The notes under the pieces are model-generated. The model saw only the letters and a list, made by a program, of their open reading frames with translations. It was not told the origin of the DNA and did not search any database. Of a DNA stretch of 64,000 nucleotides, positions 16,830-25,601 are shown piece by piece. Source of the DNA: Paenibacillus paeoniae. GTDB lineage: Bacteria; Bacillota; Bacilli; Paenibacillales; Paenibacillaceae. Both the position numbers and the translations under genes were made by a program. The stretch lies in contig NZ_QUBQ01000001.1 in NCBI RefSeq assembly GCF_003388735.1, positions 868,001 through 932,000 on the forward strand. Direction: 5' to 3'. How positions within the stretch are numbered: the stretch's first letter is position 1; every line of letters begins with the position of its first letter.

Positions 16830-17423
16830 TTAACGTTCTGTATTCTCCAAGACATCCCAATTTACCTTTATGCTATTTATGTTGGCTTGCAGCAACTTCT
16901 TTTGATAAGAAGCGAAATCATCCCAACCTGTGATTTCTCCCTCATTTATCAGATGTTTTGGCAATTTGCCGCTAATAATAGCTTCCCGGTATGCGTCTTT
17001 TGTTGTCTTATCTTGCCAGAAGGAATCTTCATCCATGCCAGACAGGCGAATTCTCTCATCCATTAACGCAATCATTTCATGCTGGTCGCTGCCCCTCAGC
17101 ATCTTTCGCTGTTCCTCGATGAAGCCGTTCACTTCCTCCTCAGTTGCGGTAAGTCCCTTGCTCTTGGCTTGTGAGAGCAGGAGCTCTGAAATCAACAATT
17201 GCTCCAATAGTTCTTGATCGGTAGGTTCAGATTGCTCCCCACCAAGCATCGATTGCGCCAGCGCGAAGTTTTGCTTGGTATCGATGAACCGCTCTGCGGT
17301 CACCTTGATCCCTTTGCCTTGAGCAAGTATCGGCTCGGACGGCAACGCCGGCAGAATGAAGCCGAAGACGGTGATGCCAACTGCAACGACGAAGAGTGAT
17401 GCAAGTACTAGCCATTTCTTCAA
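16830..17423 (-). CDS. Membrane-anchored SurA-N-like protein
   Basis: A 197-residue protein starting at TTG (17423) nine bases after GGAGG. Residues 4-27 form a membrane anchor or uncleaved signal. The rest, with EPTDQELLEQLLISELLLSQAKSKGL and TEEEVNGFIEEQRKML, matches the helical N-terminal domain of SurA/PrsA-type folding factors, but the parvulin isomerase domain is missing. It may be a chaperone-like domain alone or an assembly partner of the lipoprotein encoded next. Function is inferred from the domain only. Confidence 0.75.
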   Translation of the reverse strand: MKKWLVLASLFVVAVGITVFGFILPALPSEPILAQGKGIKVTAERFIDTKQNFALAQSMLGGEQSEPTDQELLEQLLISELLLSQAKSKGLTATEEEVNGFIEEQRKMLRGSDQHEMIALMDERIRLSGMDEDSFWQDKTTKDAYREAIISGKLPKHLINEGEITGWDDFASYQKKLLQANINSIKVNWDVLENTER

Positions 17424-17912
17424 GCTGTATCGCCTCCTGATGATTAGAGTAGTTAAGAGTATTAACGAATGAGCGGTAAAAAAGTTACATTTTTAGCGAT
17501 TTCCCTCGACATTTTATGTGTTTTGATCAACTAGAAACACTATGGCGCAGAATCGAAGCGACAATCGCATTGACGGCATTCATCCATTTCATACCTGTTT
17601 TTACGCTGATACGCACGTTTCTTCTAATGCAGGGGCTAGCCCTCTATTATCTCATCATTTCTATGAACCATAGATTTTTCCCCTAGCACTATAGGAATAT
17701 CTCCTTTCCAACGGGGCTTCCAGACTGCAAAATAAAGGTATCTTCTCCATTCATCCCAATACTCTTCATTATCCCGCGTTGTTATCTTCTTCTACTTCAT
17801 GTTTTCAGCCTTTCCTGCCAGTCGTAAGCCGCAAACTCCTTTGTTGAAATGCAAGGCTCTTACTCTAGTTCCGTCTTATAGAAAGGGGGTGCTTTTTCGT
17901 CAGCCTATCAAA
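17424..17912. other. Intergenic stretch upstream of the chitinase genes
   Basis: About 490 bases before the cre site without a recognisable gene. This is the divergent control region for the SurA-N-like gene and the chitinases. Only the cre site at its right end stands out; no clear promoter pair was found. Confidence 0.5.
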
Positions 17913-17926
17913 TGTAATCGCTTACA
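17913..17926. promoter_or_regulatory. Catabolite-responsive element (cre)
   Basis: TGTAATCGCTTACA fits the CcpA consensus TGWAANCGNTNWCA at every position, and its flanks extend the dyad to 18 bases. It lies 48 bases before the first chitinase start, so CcpA probably represses chitinase expression when preferred sugars are present. Confidence 0.85.
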
Positions 17927-17973
17927 TTTCTGCTTCCATTCTTGTATTCAAATTCGAAGGGAGATTTGGAATC

Positions 17974-20511
17974 ATGTATCGTTATGATCGAACGATGTCG
18001 CCGTTTCAACGGGTTTGTTTGGTTGCGCTTGCTGTTCTTGTCGTCTTGACGGGATCTCAATGGGGGGCTTCGACTGCGAAAGCGGCCGCGCCTGGTGGAA
18101 AAATAATAGTGGGCTATTGGCATAATTTCGATAACGGGTCTACCAATATTAAGCTTCGGGATATATCCCCAGATTTCGATGTGGTGCAGGTGGCGTTCGC
18201 CGAGCCGTCGGGCGGGGCACAGACAGGCAATATGGTTTTTACTCCATATAACGCGACGGTCAGTGAGTTTCAGGCGGATGTCGGCTTCCTGCAGGCACGT
18301 GGACAAAAGGTGCTTATCTCCATCGGCGGTGCCAACGGTACGATAGAGCTGAACACGGCGCAGGCGAAGCAGACCTTTGTCACTACGATGAAAAATATTA
18401 TAAATCAGTATGGCTTTGACGGCTTTGATATCGATCTGGAGGGCAGCTCGCTAGCGCTAGGTGCGGGAGATACTGACTTTAGAAATCCGACCACGCCCAA
18501 AATTACGAATCTAATCGCAGCCTCCAAAGAAATAATTGCGAGCTATGGACCGAACTTTCTGCTGACGATGGCGCCGGAGACGGCTTATGTCCAAGGGGGA
18601 GCGAGCACATATGGCGGTCCTTGGGGGGCGTATCTCCCCGTTATTCATGCGCTGCGCAATGATATCGATTATTTGCATGTCCAGCATTACAATTCGGGCA
18701 CAATGCTTGGTCTTGATGGTAAAGCTTATGCGCAGGGCACGCCGGACTTCCATGTGGCAATGGCAGAGATGCTGCTGGTAGGCTTCCCGGTTGGCGGAAA
18801 TGCGAACAACGTCTTCCCGCCGCTCCGTCCCGATCAGATCGTCATCGGCTTGCCGTCTTCACCGCAAGCTGCGGGCGGCGGCTATACAACACCGGCGAAC
18901 GTGCAGAAGGCGCTCGATTATTTGATCAAAGGCCAGTCATTCGGAGGTTCCTACGTTCTGCGCAACCCCGCTGGCTATTCGGAACTGAAGGGGCTCATGA
19001 CCTGGTCCATTAACTGGGACAAATATTTCAACTACCAATTCTCCAGCAGCCACCGGGCTTATCTGAATCAATACGGAAGCGGAGGCGGAAGTGATGTAAC
19101 GCCGCCGTCGCAGCCTACGAACCTGCAAGTGACAGCCAAAACTTCATCCAGCGTCAGCTTGTCCTGGAACGCTTCAACAGACAATGTAGGCGTAACGGGA
19201 TACATCGTATCCTATGGCTCCAATGGGACGAACGTATCCGGCACAACAGCTGTCATTAGCGGTCTGTCTGCGAATACGTCCTATACATTCACGGTCAAGG
19301 CAAGAGATGCGGCGGGCAATCAATCCGCAGCAAGCTCGTCGGTGACGGTTACGACGGATGCTCCGGTCGTAGATGTAACGCCTCCATCACAGCCGACGAA
19401 TCTTCAAGCTACAGCCAAAACATCAACGAGTGTCAGCTTGTCCTGGAACGCCTCGACGGACAATGTAGGCGTAACGGGATATACCGTCAGCTACGGTACG
19501 ACGAGTGTAAATACAATCGCAACCAGCGCAACGATTAGCGGACTTGCACCGAGTACGTCTTATGCCTTTACGGTGAAGGCATATGATGCGGCTGGCAATA
19601 TATCGGCAGCAAGTGTCTCGCTATCGGTCACGACTGATGCGGCTAACGTATGCTCCACTCAAGCTTGGAGCGCCGACACGGCTTATACGGGTGGCCAGCG
19701 AGCATCCTATGGCGGCATCGAATACGAAGCGAAATGGTGGACGCGAGGCGACCGTCCAGACCTGAGCGGCATTTGGGGCGTATGGAAGCTGATCGGACCG
19801 TGCGGCGGGGGAGCAGATACGACAGCTCCAACAGCGCCAACCAATCTGATCTCGACAGGCGCGACCCCTGCCAGCATCAGCTTGTCCTGGGGAGCTTCGA
19901 CGGATAACGTCGGCGTGACGGGCTATACGGTCTATTATGGGACGTCCAGCGTCAATGTAACGGGAACCAGCGCGACGATTACCGGTTTGTCGCCGAACAC
20001 GGCCTATACATTTACAGTGAAGGCTAGAGATGCGGCGGGCAACCTGTCGGCAGCCAGCAATGCAGCAACCCGGACGACGCCAGCGCAAAACGATACTGTT
20101 GCGCCAACAACGCCATCCAACTTGCAAGCAACAGCGGTTACGTCCTCAAGCGTATCGCTATCATGGGGAGCTTCCACTGATAATATTGGTGTTGCCGGTT
20201 ACACGGTAAGCTACGGAACAACAAGCGTGAACATCACGGGGACAACAGCAGTCATTAGCGGCCTTGCGGCAGGAACGACATACACCTTCAGCGTAAGAGC
20301 ATACGATGCGGCTGGCAATCAATCGACGAGCGCTGCTGTGCAGGCGACTACTACAGCTGTGTCAGGACCGGCAGCATGGGCAGCGAATGTAAGCTACAAG
20401 CTCGGCGATCTGGTCACATACGGAGGCCGCACATACAGCTGCCGCCAAAATCATACATCGCTTCCCGGCTGGGAACCTTCCAATGTTCCTGCGCTGTGGA
20501 ATTTGGTATAG
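17974..20511 (+). CDS. Secreted GH18 chitinase with four FnIII and two chitin-binding modules
   Basis: A secreted hydrolase of beta-1,4 bonds in chitin. The 845 residues comprise a Sec signal (to about residue 39, AKA-A), a GH18 domain (about 43-370) with the catalytic DGFDIDLE at 149-156 (Glu156 proton donor), FnIII repeats from about 374 and 467, a chitin-binding CBM5/12-like module around 557-612 (with AKWWTRGDRPD), two more FnIII repeats from about 613 and 705, and a final CBM12-like module (about 798-845, YKLGDLVTYGGRTY). The GH18 part resembles ChiD-type chitinases of Paenibacillus and Bacillus circulans. The gene follows a perfect cre site and is followed after 15 bases by its paralogue. 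Confidence 0.92.
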   Translation: MYRYDRTMSPFQRVCLVALAVLVVLTGSQWGASTAKAAAPGGKIIVGYWHNFDNGSTNIKLRDISPDFDVVQVAFAEPSGGAQTGNMVFTPYNATVSEFQADVGFLQARGQKVLISIGGANGTIELNTAQAKQTFVTTMKNIINQYGFDGFDIDLEGSSLALGAGDTDFRNPTTPKITNLIAASKEIIASYGPNFLLTMAPETAYVQGGASTYGGPWGAYLPVIHALRNDIDYLHVQHYNSGTMLGLDGKAYAQGTPDFHVAMAEMLLVGFPVGGNANNVFPPLRPDQIVIGLPSSPQAAGGGYTTPANVQKALDYLIKGQSFGGSYVLRNPAGYSELKGLMTWSINWDKYFNYQFSSSHRAYLNQYGSGGGSDVTPPSQPTNLQVTAKTSSSVSLSWNASTDNVGVTGYIVSYGSNGTNVSGTTAVISGLSANTSYTFTVKARDAAGNQSAASSSVTVTTDAPVVDVTPPSQPTNLQATAKTSTSVSLSWNASTDNVGVTGYTVSYGTTSVNTIATSATISGLAPSTSYAFTVKAYDAAGNISAASVSLSVTTDAANVCSTQAWSADTAYTGGQRASYGGIEYEAKWWTRGDRPDLSGIWGVWKLIGPCGGGADTTAPTAPTNLISTGATPASISLSWGASTDNVGVTGYTVYYGTSSVNVTGTSATITGLSPNTAYTFTVKARDAAGNLSAASNAATRTTPAQNDTVAPTTPSNLQATAVTSSSVSLSWGASTDNIGVAGYTVSYGTTSVNITGTTAVISGLAAGTTYTFSVRAYDAAGNQSTSAAVQATTTAVSGPAAWAANVSYKLGDLVTYGGRTYSCRQNHTSLPGWEPSNVPALWNLV

Positions 20512-20526
20512 GGGAGGGGAGCGGTT

Positions 20527-22827
20527 ATGACGATCCCTGTTCGGAAGGGCAGAGTTGCTGAGCGCGCACTCTTGCTGGCGCTTGCCATACTGTTGATTTT
20601 GTCCATGTTGCCTTGGAACGCCGCTAAAGTCAGCGCTGCTATCCCGGCCGACAAAAAAATCATCGTTGGTTACTGGCACAACTTTGATAACGGCTCGGGC
20701 AATATTCGGTTGCGCGATATTTCGCCTGATTTTGACGTCATCAATGTGTCCTTTGCGGAGCCGTCGAACGGCCCACAAGGCGGCATCATCGGCTTTGCTC
20801 CTTATAATGCGACCGATACGGAGTTTATTGCTGATATTCAATATTTGCAGAGTCTAGGGAAAAAAGTGATCATCTCCATCGGGGGAGCGAACGGCCAAGT
20901 GCAGCTTGCTACAACGGCTGCGCGCAACGCATTTGTCTCTTCGATGAAAACGATCATTACCAAATACGGATTCAACGGGCTCGATATTGATTTCGAAGGG
21001 CACTCGCTCTACCTCAATAGCGGAGACAGCGACTTCCGCAATCCGACGACGCCCGTCATTACGAATTTAATCTCCGCCGTTAGGGAGCTTCACGATTACT
21101 ACGGCAATGCCTTCATGCTGACGATGGCGCCGGAGACCTTTTTCGTACAAGTGGGATATACCTTCTATGGAGGAAGCTGCATCTCTTGCGACAGTCGGGC
21201 AGGGGCGTATTTGCCGGTCATTCATGCATTAAGGGATATACTGGATTGGCTTCAAGTACAGCATTACAACTCCGGATCCATCACTGCGCTGGATAATCAA
21301 TATTATGCAATGGGCAACGCCGACTTCCACGTCGCTATGGCGGATATGGTGCTGACGGGATTTCCTGTTGGACGTAATGCCAATTTCTTCTTTCCGCCGC
21401 TCCGACCGGACCAGGTCGTCATCGGCCTGCCGGCGAATCCGAATGCGGGCGGAGGCTTTACATCGGTAGCGGAGGTGCAGAAGGCGCTCAATTACTTGAT
21501 GAAAGGGCAGTCCTACGGAGGCACGTATCAGCTTCGCAATGGCGCGCATCCCGGTCTGAGGGGACTGATGACGTGGTCGATCAACTGGGATAAATATAAC
21601 AACTTCCAGTTCTCCACAAGCCACAGGGCATATCTGAATCAATTCGGCGGCGGGGGAGGACCCGATGTAACGCCTCCGACGGCTCCCGCGAATTTGGTGT
21701 CCACGGGCAAAACGCAAAATACAGTCAGCTTATCGTGGAACCCCTCAACGGACGACCGGGGCGTCACGGGCTATACCGTGTATTATGGCAATAACCAGAC
21801 GACCGTGACCGGCACTGCCGCTACGATTGCGGGATTGTCCGCAAATACCGCGTATACTTTTACCGTCAAAGCAAGGGACTTGGCAGGCAATCTGTCCCCT
21901 GCCAGCGCATCGCTTACAGTCACGACGGATGCGCCGATTGTGGATGTTGTGCCGCCAACGGTGCCGGGCAATGTTCAATCGACAGGGAAGACCTCAACCA
22001 GCGTATCGCTGTCTTGGAATGCCTCCACCGATAACGTAGCCGTTACCGGCTATACCGTTAGCTATGGCGGTTCCAGTACGGTTAATGTAGCTTCGACAAG
22101 CACCACCATAAGCGGGCTAACACCTGGGACGGCCTATACATTTACGGTGAAGGCTTATGATGCAGCGCTTAATTATTCTGTCGCCAGCGCACCGCTTACG
22201 GTCACAACCGAACCGGCGAATGTATGCACGGTCCAGGAATGGAATGCGGGCACCGCTTATAACGGCGGTCAACGAGCTTCTTATGTCGGTACCGTCTATG
22301 AAGCCAAATGGTGGACGCGTGGCGATCGTCCAGACCTTAGCGGGGCATGGGGAGCATGGAAGGTGATTGGGCCATGTGGCGACGGTCCAGGCACAGGCGG
22401 GGACACGATTGCCCCGTCTGCGCCAAGCGCACTGGTTAGCACAGGTGCAACGTCCAGTACGATTAGCTTGAGCTGGGGCGCATCCACCGATAATGTCGGC
22501 GTCACGGGCTACACCGTCTATTACGGTTCTTCCAGCGTGAATGTCACGGGCACGACGGCTACGATTAGCGGCTTGTCGCCGAACACCTCGTACACGTTTA
22601 CCGTGAAAGCCCGCGATGCGGCGGGCAATCTGTCGGCCGCAAGCAATACTTTACAGGCCTCCACGATAGAAGGTACAAGCGGATCGACGTCGTGGGTGAC
22701 GCAGAAGAGCTATGCATCAGGCGATACGGTCACTTATGCCGGCAAAACTTATGTTTGCCTACAGCCGCACACTTCACTGGCTGGCTGGGAGCCGCCTAAC
22801 GTTCCTGCCTTGTGGAGATTGCAGTGA
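20527..22827 (+). CDS. Secreted GH18 chitinase with three FnIII and two chitin-binding modules
   Basis: Paralogue of the preceding chitinase, co-transcribed. Its 766 residues have a Sec signal (to about residue 38), a GH18 domain with NGLDIDFE at 150-157, FnIII repeats from about 380 and 473, a CBM5/12-like module near 563-620, one FnIII repeat from about 625 and a terminal CBM12-like module. Compared with its neighbour it lacks one FnIII repeat, has Asn in place of the first Asp of the catalytic DGxDxDxE motif, and carries an extra SCISCDSR loop with two cysteines in the catalytic domain. The catalytic Glu157 and its two neighbouring Asp remain, so activity is expected, perhaps with another cleavage preference. 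Confidence 0.92.
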   Translation: MTIPVRKGRVAERALLLALAILLILSMLPWNAAKVSAAIPADKKIIVGYWHNFDNGSGNIRLRDISPDFDVINVSFAEPSNGPQGGIIGFAPYNATDTEFIADIQYLQSLGKKVIISIGGANGQVQLATTAARNAFVSSMKTIITKYGFNGLDIDFEGHSLYLNSGDSDFRNPTTPVITNLISAVRELHDYYGNAFMLTMAPETFFVQVGYTFYGGSCISCDSRAGAYLPVIHALRDILDWLQVQHYNSGSITALDNQYYAMGNADFHVAMADMVLTGFPVGRNANFFFPPLRPDQVVIGLPANPNAGGGFTSVAEVQKALNYLMKGQSYGGTYQLRNGAHPGLRGLMTWSINWDKYNNFQFSTSHRAYLNQFGGGGGPDVTPPTAPANLVSTGKTQNTVSLSWNPSTDDRGVTGYTVYYGNNQTTVTGTAATIAGLSANTAYTFTVKARDLAGNLSPASASLTVTTDAPIVDVVPPTVPGNVQSTGKTSTSVSLSWNASTDNVAVTGYTVSYGGSSTVNVASTSTTISGLTPGTAYTFTVKAYDAALNYSVASAPLTVTTEPANVCTVQEWNAGTAYNGGQRASYVGTVYEAKWWTRGDRPDLSGAWGAWKVIGPCGDGPGTGGDTIAPSAPSALVSTGATSSTISLSWGASTDNVGVTGYTVYYGSSSVNVTGTTATISGLSPNTSYTFTVKARDAAGNLSAASNTLQASTIEGTSGSTSWVTQKSYASGDTVTYAGKTYVCLQPHTSLAGWEPPNVPALWRLQ

Positions 22828-22854
22828 GCCATTGACCATTCCCTTGTTATAATC

Positions 22855-22904
22855 AAAAAGAACGGTATCCGAGAGCCATTCATGCCCCGGAGACCGTTCT
22901 TTTT
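22855..22904. terminator. Bidirectional terminator after the chitinases
   Basis: AAAAAGAACGGT pairs with ACCGTTCTTTTT, giving a T run on both strands between convergent genes. Confidence 0.85.
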
Positions 22905-22916
22905 GTATGCACCCAT

Positions 22917-23126
22917 TTATTTCTTGATCCGGAAGTGAACCATTGCGCTGTACAGCATTTTCTCTCTGCGCGGATCGAAGGTGGTCTGATGCGAGACGGC
23001 ATGTACATCGAGCATTAGAGCTTTGTTGATCTCGATGGCTTTCTCAAGCTGGGTCTCCAGCGATTTCATATCGTACGCCTCATAACATTCTACTTTTGTA
23101 TCCATCAGATCAATTCTGAATTCCAT
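22917..23126 (-). CDS. Small conserved protein, DUF2536 (YrzA-like)
   Basis: A 69-residue soluble protein with GGGGGG before its ATG. The order of charged N-terminal strands, a helical middle with LETQLEKAIEINKALML, and a C-terminal HAVSHQT and LYSAMVHFRIKK agrees with the DUF2536 family of Bacillales, represented by YrzA. Its function is not known. It is monocistronic, convergent with the chitinases. Confidence 0.7.
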   Translation of the reverse strand: MEFRIDLMDTKVECYEAYDMKSLETQLEKAIEINKALMLDVHAVSHQTTFDPRREKMLYSAMVHFRIKK

Positions 23127-23270
23127 GCGAATATCCCCCCTAATGCTTGTTTTACTACAGTCCTTTATAATACATCATGCATAAAATATTTGTTTAAAAC
23201 AAGTATTCAAATTCATCATGTAATGGTACTATTTTGTAGATATAATCATTCCAAGCAGAGGAGTTATGAA

Positions 23271-24968
23271 ATGGACCGCCCTATTTCTAGCACAAATACA
23301 GTACATGTAGAAACAAAGGTTGAAAGAATGTCTCTTTCCCAAAAAATAATTAAATATTATCCGCATTATTTGATTGTTATTCCCGCGTTATTTATTATTT
23401 TAATTCTCAAAGTGATTCCGGCATTAAATGGACTGAAGCTTTCATTTTCTCATTACAACATATTCAGCGGCAGCAGTTGGGACGGAGTTGTCAATTATAA
23501 GGCTCTATTTCAGGATGCTTCGTTTAAACATGCAATGATCTATACCTTCCTATATAAGAGCGCTTACCTTGTTTTAACGGGATTCATCGCTTTTGGCGCA
23601 GCACTTGCCCTTAGCAAGATCAAATCGGCAACATGGAGAAGCTGGATAACAACAGGTTTACTAGTGCCATATGTTCTGCCATCCGTTCTGGTTGGATTTG
23701 GAGTGCTGGTGCTGTTTGGACCCGTCGCTTCTGTTGATAGCGATGCCACTGCAACCCGATTCGTATTATTGCTCACAGAAGCAATTAAAACATGCGGAAT
23801 TCCTATCATCGTCGCCCTGGCTGCAATTGCCTCCAAGCATGCTTCAGCCGAGTTACAGTTAAATAGAGAAGCGCTTGGATTTTGGAGAATGAGCGGATTG
23901 CCAGCTCTGCGGGCTATTGCCGCGTTGTCGCTAATTCAGCTGGCAGTTATGGGGACAACCGATTTAGAGCTGGTTTACTCATTATTGAACACTACCTCCA
24001 TTGGGGAGAGCTGGCGTACAGTAGACTACTATATTTTCAGAAACGGGCTAATGTTTATACAGGTTGGACTTGCATCAGCAGCCTGGGTTATTCAGTTGCT
24101 GATTCAATTCGGTCTGGCTGCAGCAGCGTATTTCATTGTGAGAGGTAAATTCATACAGGACCTATTTCGTCCAAGTGAAGCAGCTGCGCAGCAATTAAGC
24201 AGGCACTCTGGCATCTCAGGTATTCTGGTTGGGGCGGTAAGCGTCATTCTGATTCTGGGTGTATTGTTTTATGTATTCATTTATCCGTTTCTTCACGCGA
24301 AGGGTAGTTATCCGATTGGGGCAGAAATACCGGAACTATCCCCTGTACATATGGCTCTGTTTATCTGTATCTACGGTGCTGCCATATGGTTGAACATGTT
24401 GATGACGGTGACGCTGGCTTATCCCTTAACAGTCAGACGATTGCCGGGCGGTCTATTGTATCGGCTCTTTTTAATTGCGGTCATGTGTTTGGGGACAGGT
24501 TCATTCCACGAATTTGGTATTTTTAGCCAATTAGGCCTAACCAATACACTATTCCCGCATTTCTTGCTTGGGGTCACGAACATTGTGGGCGTGTTTATTA
24601 TTAAAAGCATTTTCAATAGCAAATACGGTCACTTGAAAGCGCAAGCGGAACAGGAAGGCAAGGGCGAGTTCATCACTTTTTTCACGCTGTTTATCCCTAA
24701 GATCTGGAAGCCATTGCTTGCACTTTCGGCACTGCATTTCATAACGCTTTGGAACTCGATCATACCTTCGATTATTTATTCTTTCAATCCGCTTTATTCT
24801 TCGCCAATGGCGCGTTTCTATGGGTTAATCAACCTGGATGCCGGCGAATTGAATCCGGCTGTTATGCAGACTGGAGCCATACTTAGCTTGATTCCTCTTG
24901 CATTGCTTATTTTGTTCCGCAAGTGGCTTACTTCCGAGGTGCTTTTATCCGGGATGCTGAAAAAATAA
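23271..24968 (+). CDS. Single-chain ABC importer permease (LplB-LplC-type fusion)
   Basis: Start taken at the ATG at 23271, after AGAGGAG; the frame is open further upstream without a binding site. The 565-residue protein contains two permease domains in one chain. The first (about 20-300) follows the LplB pattern: PHYLIVIPALFIIL, SFSHYNIF, an EAA-like loop NREALGFWRMSGLPAL, and TVDYYIFRNGL. The second (about 330-560) follows LplC: LTVRRLPGG, LGLTNTLFP, a degenerate EAA loop and LHFITLWNSI. Each has about six helices. Lpl-type permeases normally come as two separate proteins for sugar oligomers. No binding protein or ATPase gene adjoins it; a shared MsmX-type ATPase would fit. Substrate unknown. 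Confidence 0.8.
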   Translation: MDRPISSTNTVHVETKVERMSLSQKIIKYYPHYLIVIPALFIILILKVIPALNGLKLSFSHYNIFSGSSWDGVVNYKALFQDASFKHAMIYTFLYKSAYLVLTGFIAFGAALALSKIKSATWRSWITTGLLVPYVLPSVLVGFGVLVLFGPVASVDSDATATRFVLLLTEAIKTCGIPIIVALAAIASKHASAELQLNREALGFWRMSGLPALRAIAALSLIQLAVMGTTDLELVYSLLNTTSIGESWRTVDYYIFRNGLMFIQVGLASAAWVIQLLIQFGLAAAAYFIVRGKFIQDLFRPSEAAAQQLSRHSGISGILVGAVSVILILGVLFYVFIYPFLHAKGSYPIGAEIPELSPVHMALFICIYGAAIWLNMLMTVTLAYPLTVRRLPGGLLYRLFLIAVMCLGTGSFHEFGIFSQLGLTNTLFPHFLLGVTNIVGVFIIKSIFNSKYGHLKAQAEQEGKGEFITFFTLFIPKIWKPLLALSALHFITLWNSIIPSIIYSFNPLYSSPMARFYGLINLDAGELNPAVMQTGAILSLIPLALLILFRKWLTSEVLLSGMLKK

Positions 24969-25071
24969 GCGCAAGGCGGAATTCAAAATTGTTCCGAATT
25001 TGTTAACTTAATCGATGAATGTTCCACTAAATTTCATGTACAATAAGGGGGATAAGAGAGGAGGTACTGCA

Positions 25072-25194
25072 ATGGACAATGTTCCGGCATCGGTATGGAT
25101 ATTTTCAGCAATCATAATCGTGCTTATTACCTGGGTCACGCTCTGGGTGACGAAAAAAGCGTACTCCAGAAAGTGGGACGAAGCGGACGAATAA
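25072..25194 (+). CDS. Small single-span membrane protein (40 residues)
   Basis: A short gene with an excellent ribosome binding site (GAGAGGAGGT) eight bases before its ATG. The product has a hydrophobic helix from about residue 8 to 27 (SVWIFSAIIIVLITWVTLWV) and a charged tail KKAYSRKWDEADE. An intrinsic terminator follows within 30 bases, so it is transcribed as its own unit or with the permease gene 100 bases upstream. It resembles small accessory subunits of membrane transporters in size only; no family is recognised. Confidence 0.65.
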   Translation: MDNVPASVWIFSAIIIVLITWVTLWVTKKAYSRKWDEADE

Positions 25195-25223
25195 ATGATA
25201 TGCGAAGGGTGACCTCGCCTAAT

Positions 25224-25266
25224 AAACGGCGGTATCAGCTACGATGTGGCTCATACCGCCGTTTTT
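25224..25266 (+). terminator. Intrinsic terminator after the small membrane protein gene
   Basis: AAACGGCGGTAT (25224-25235) pairs with ATACCGCCGTTT (25253-25264), followed by further T. Confidence 0.9.
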
Positions 25267-25351
25267 ACATGCAATTCGCTATGAAGAAAAAAACGCCCTC
25301 ACAGCTAGGCTGCAAAGACGTTTGTCATATGTATTACAATGATTGCATAGA

Positions 25352-25428
25352 TGGTCGGGACGACACGATTTGAACATGCGACCCCCTGGTCCCAAACCAG
25401 GTGCTCTACCAAGCTGAGCTACGTCCCG
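25352..25428 (-). tRNA. tRNA-Pro (anticodon TGG)
   Basis: A 77-base cloverleaf on the minus strand, from CGGGACG to an encoded CCA. The anticodon loop TTTGGGA gives anticodon TGG. The acceptor stem CGGGACG/CGTCCCG and the GTTCAAATC T-arm are intact. It is followed by nothing further downstream on the strand and lies directly after tRNA-Thr. Confidence 0.96.
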
Positions 25429-25437
25429 AGAAAAAGA

Positions 25438-25513
<76 letters not shown>

Positions 25514-25601
25514 ATGTAATTTTCTCGAACACAAGATGTATTATTACACAGACAGATCGGCTTATGCAATACCTTTTTTAAAGTTTAAATTTTCAAAAAA
25601 A

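Noticed and set aside
19094-20370. Tandem repeat array or CRISPR-like structure
   Set aside because: The recurring similarity in this region comes from repeated FnIII modules of the chitinase proteins, not from short spaced DNA repeats.
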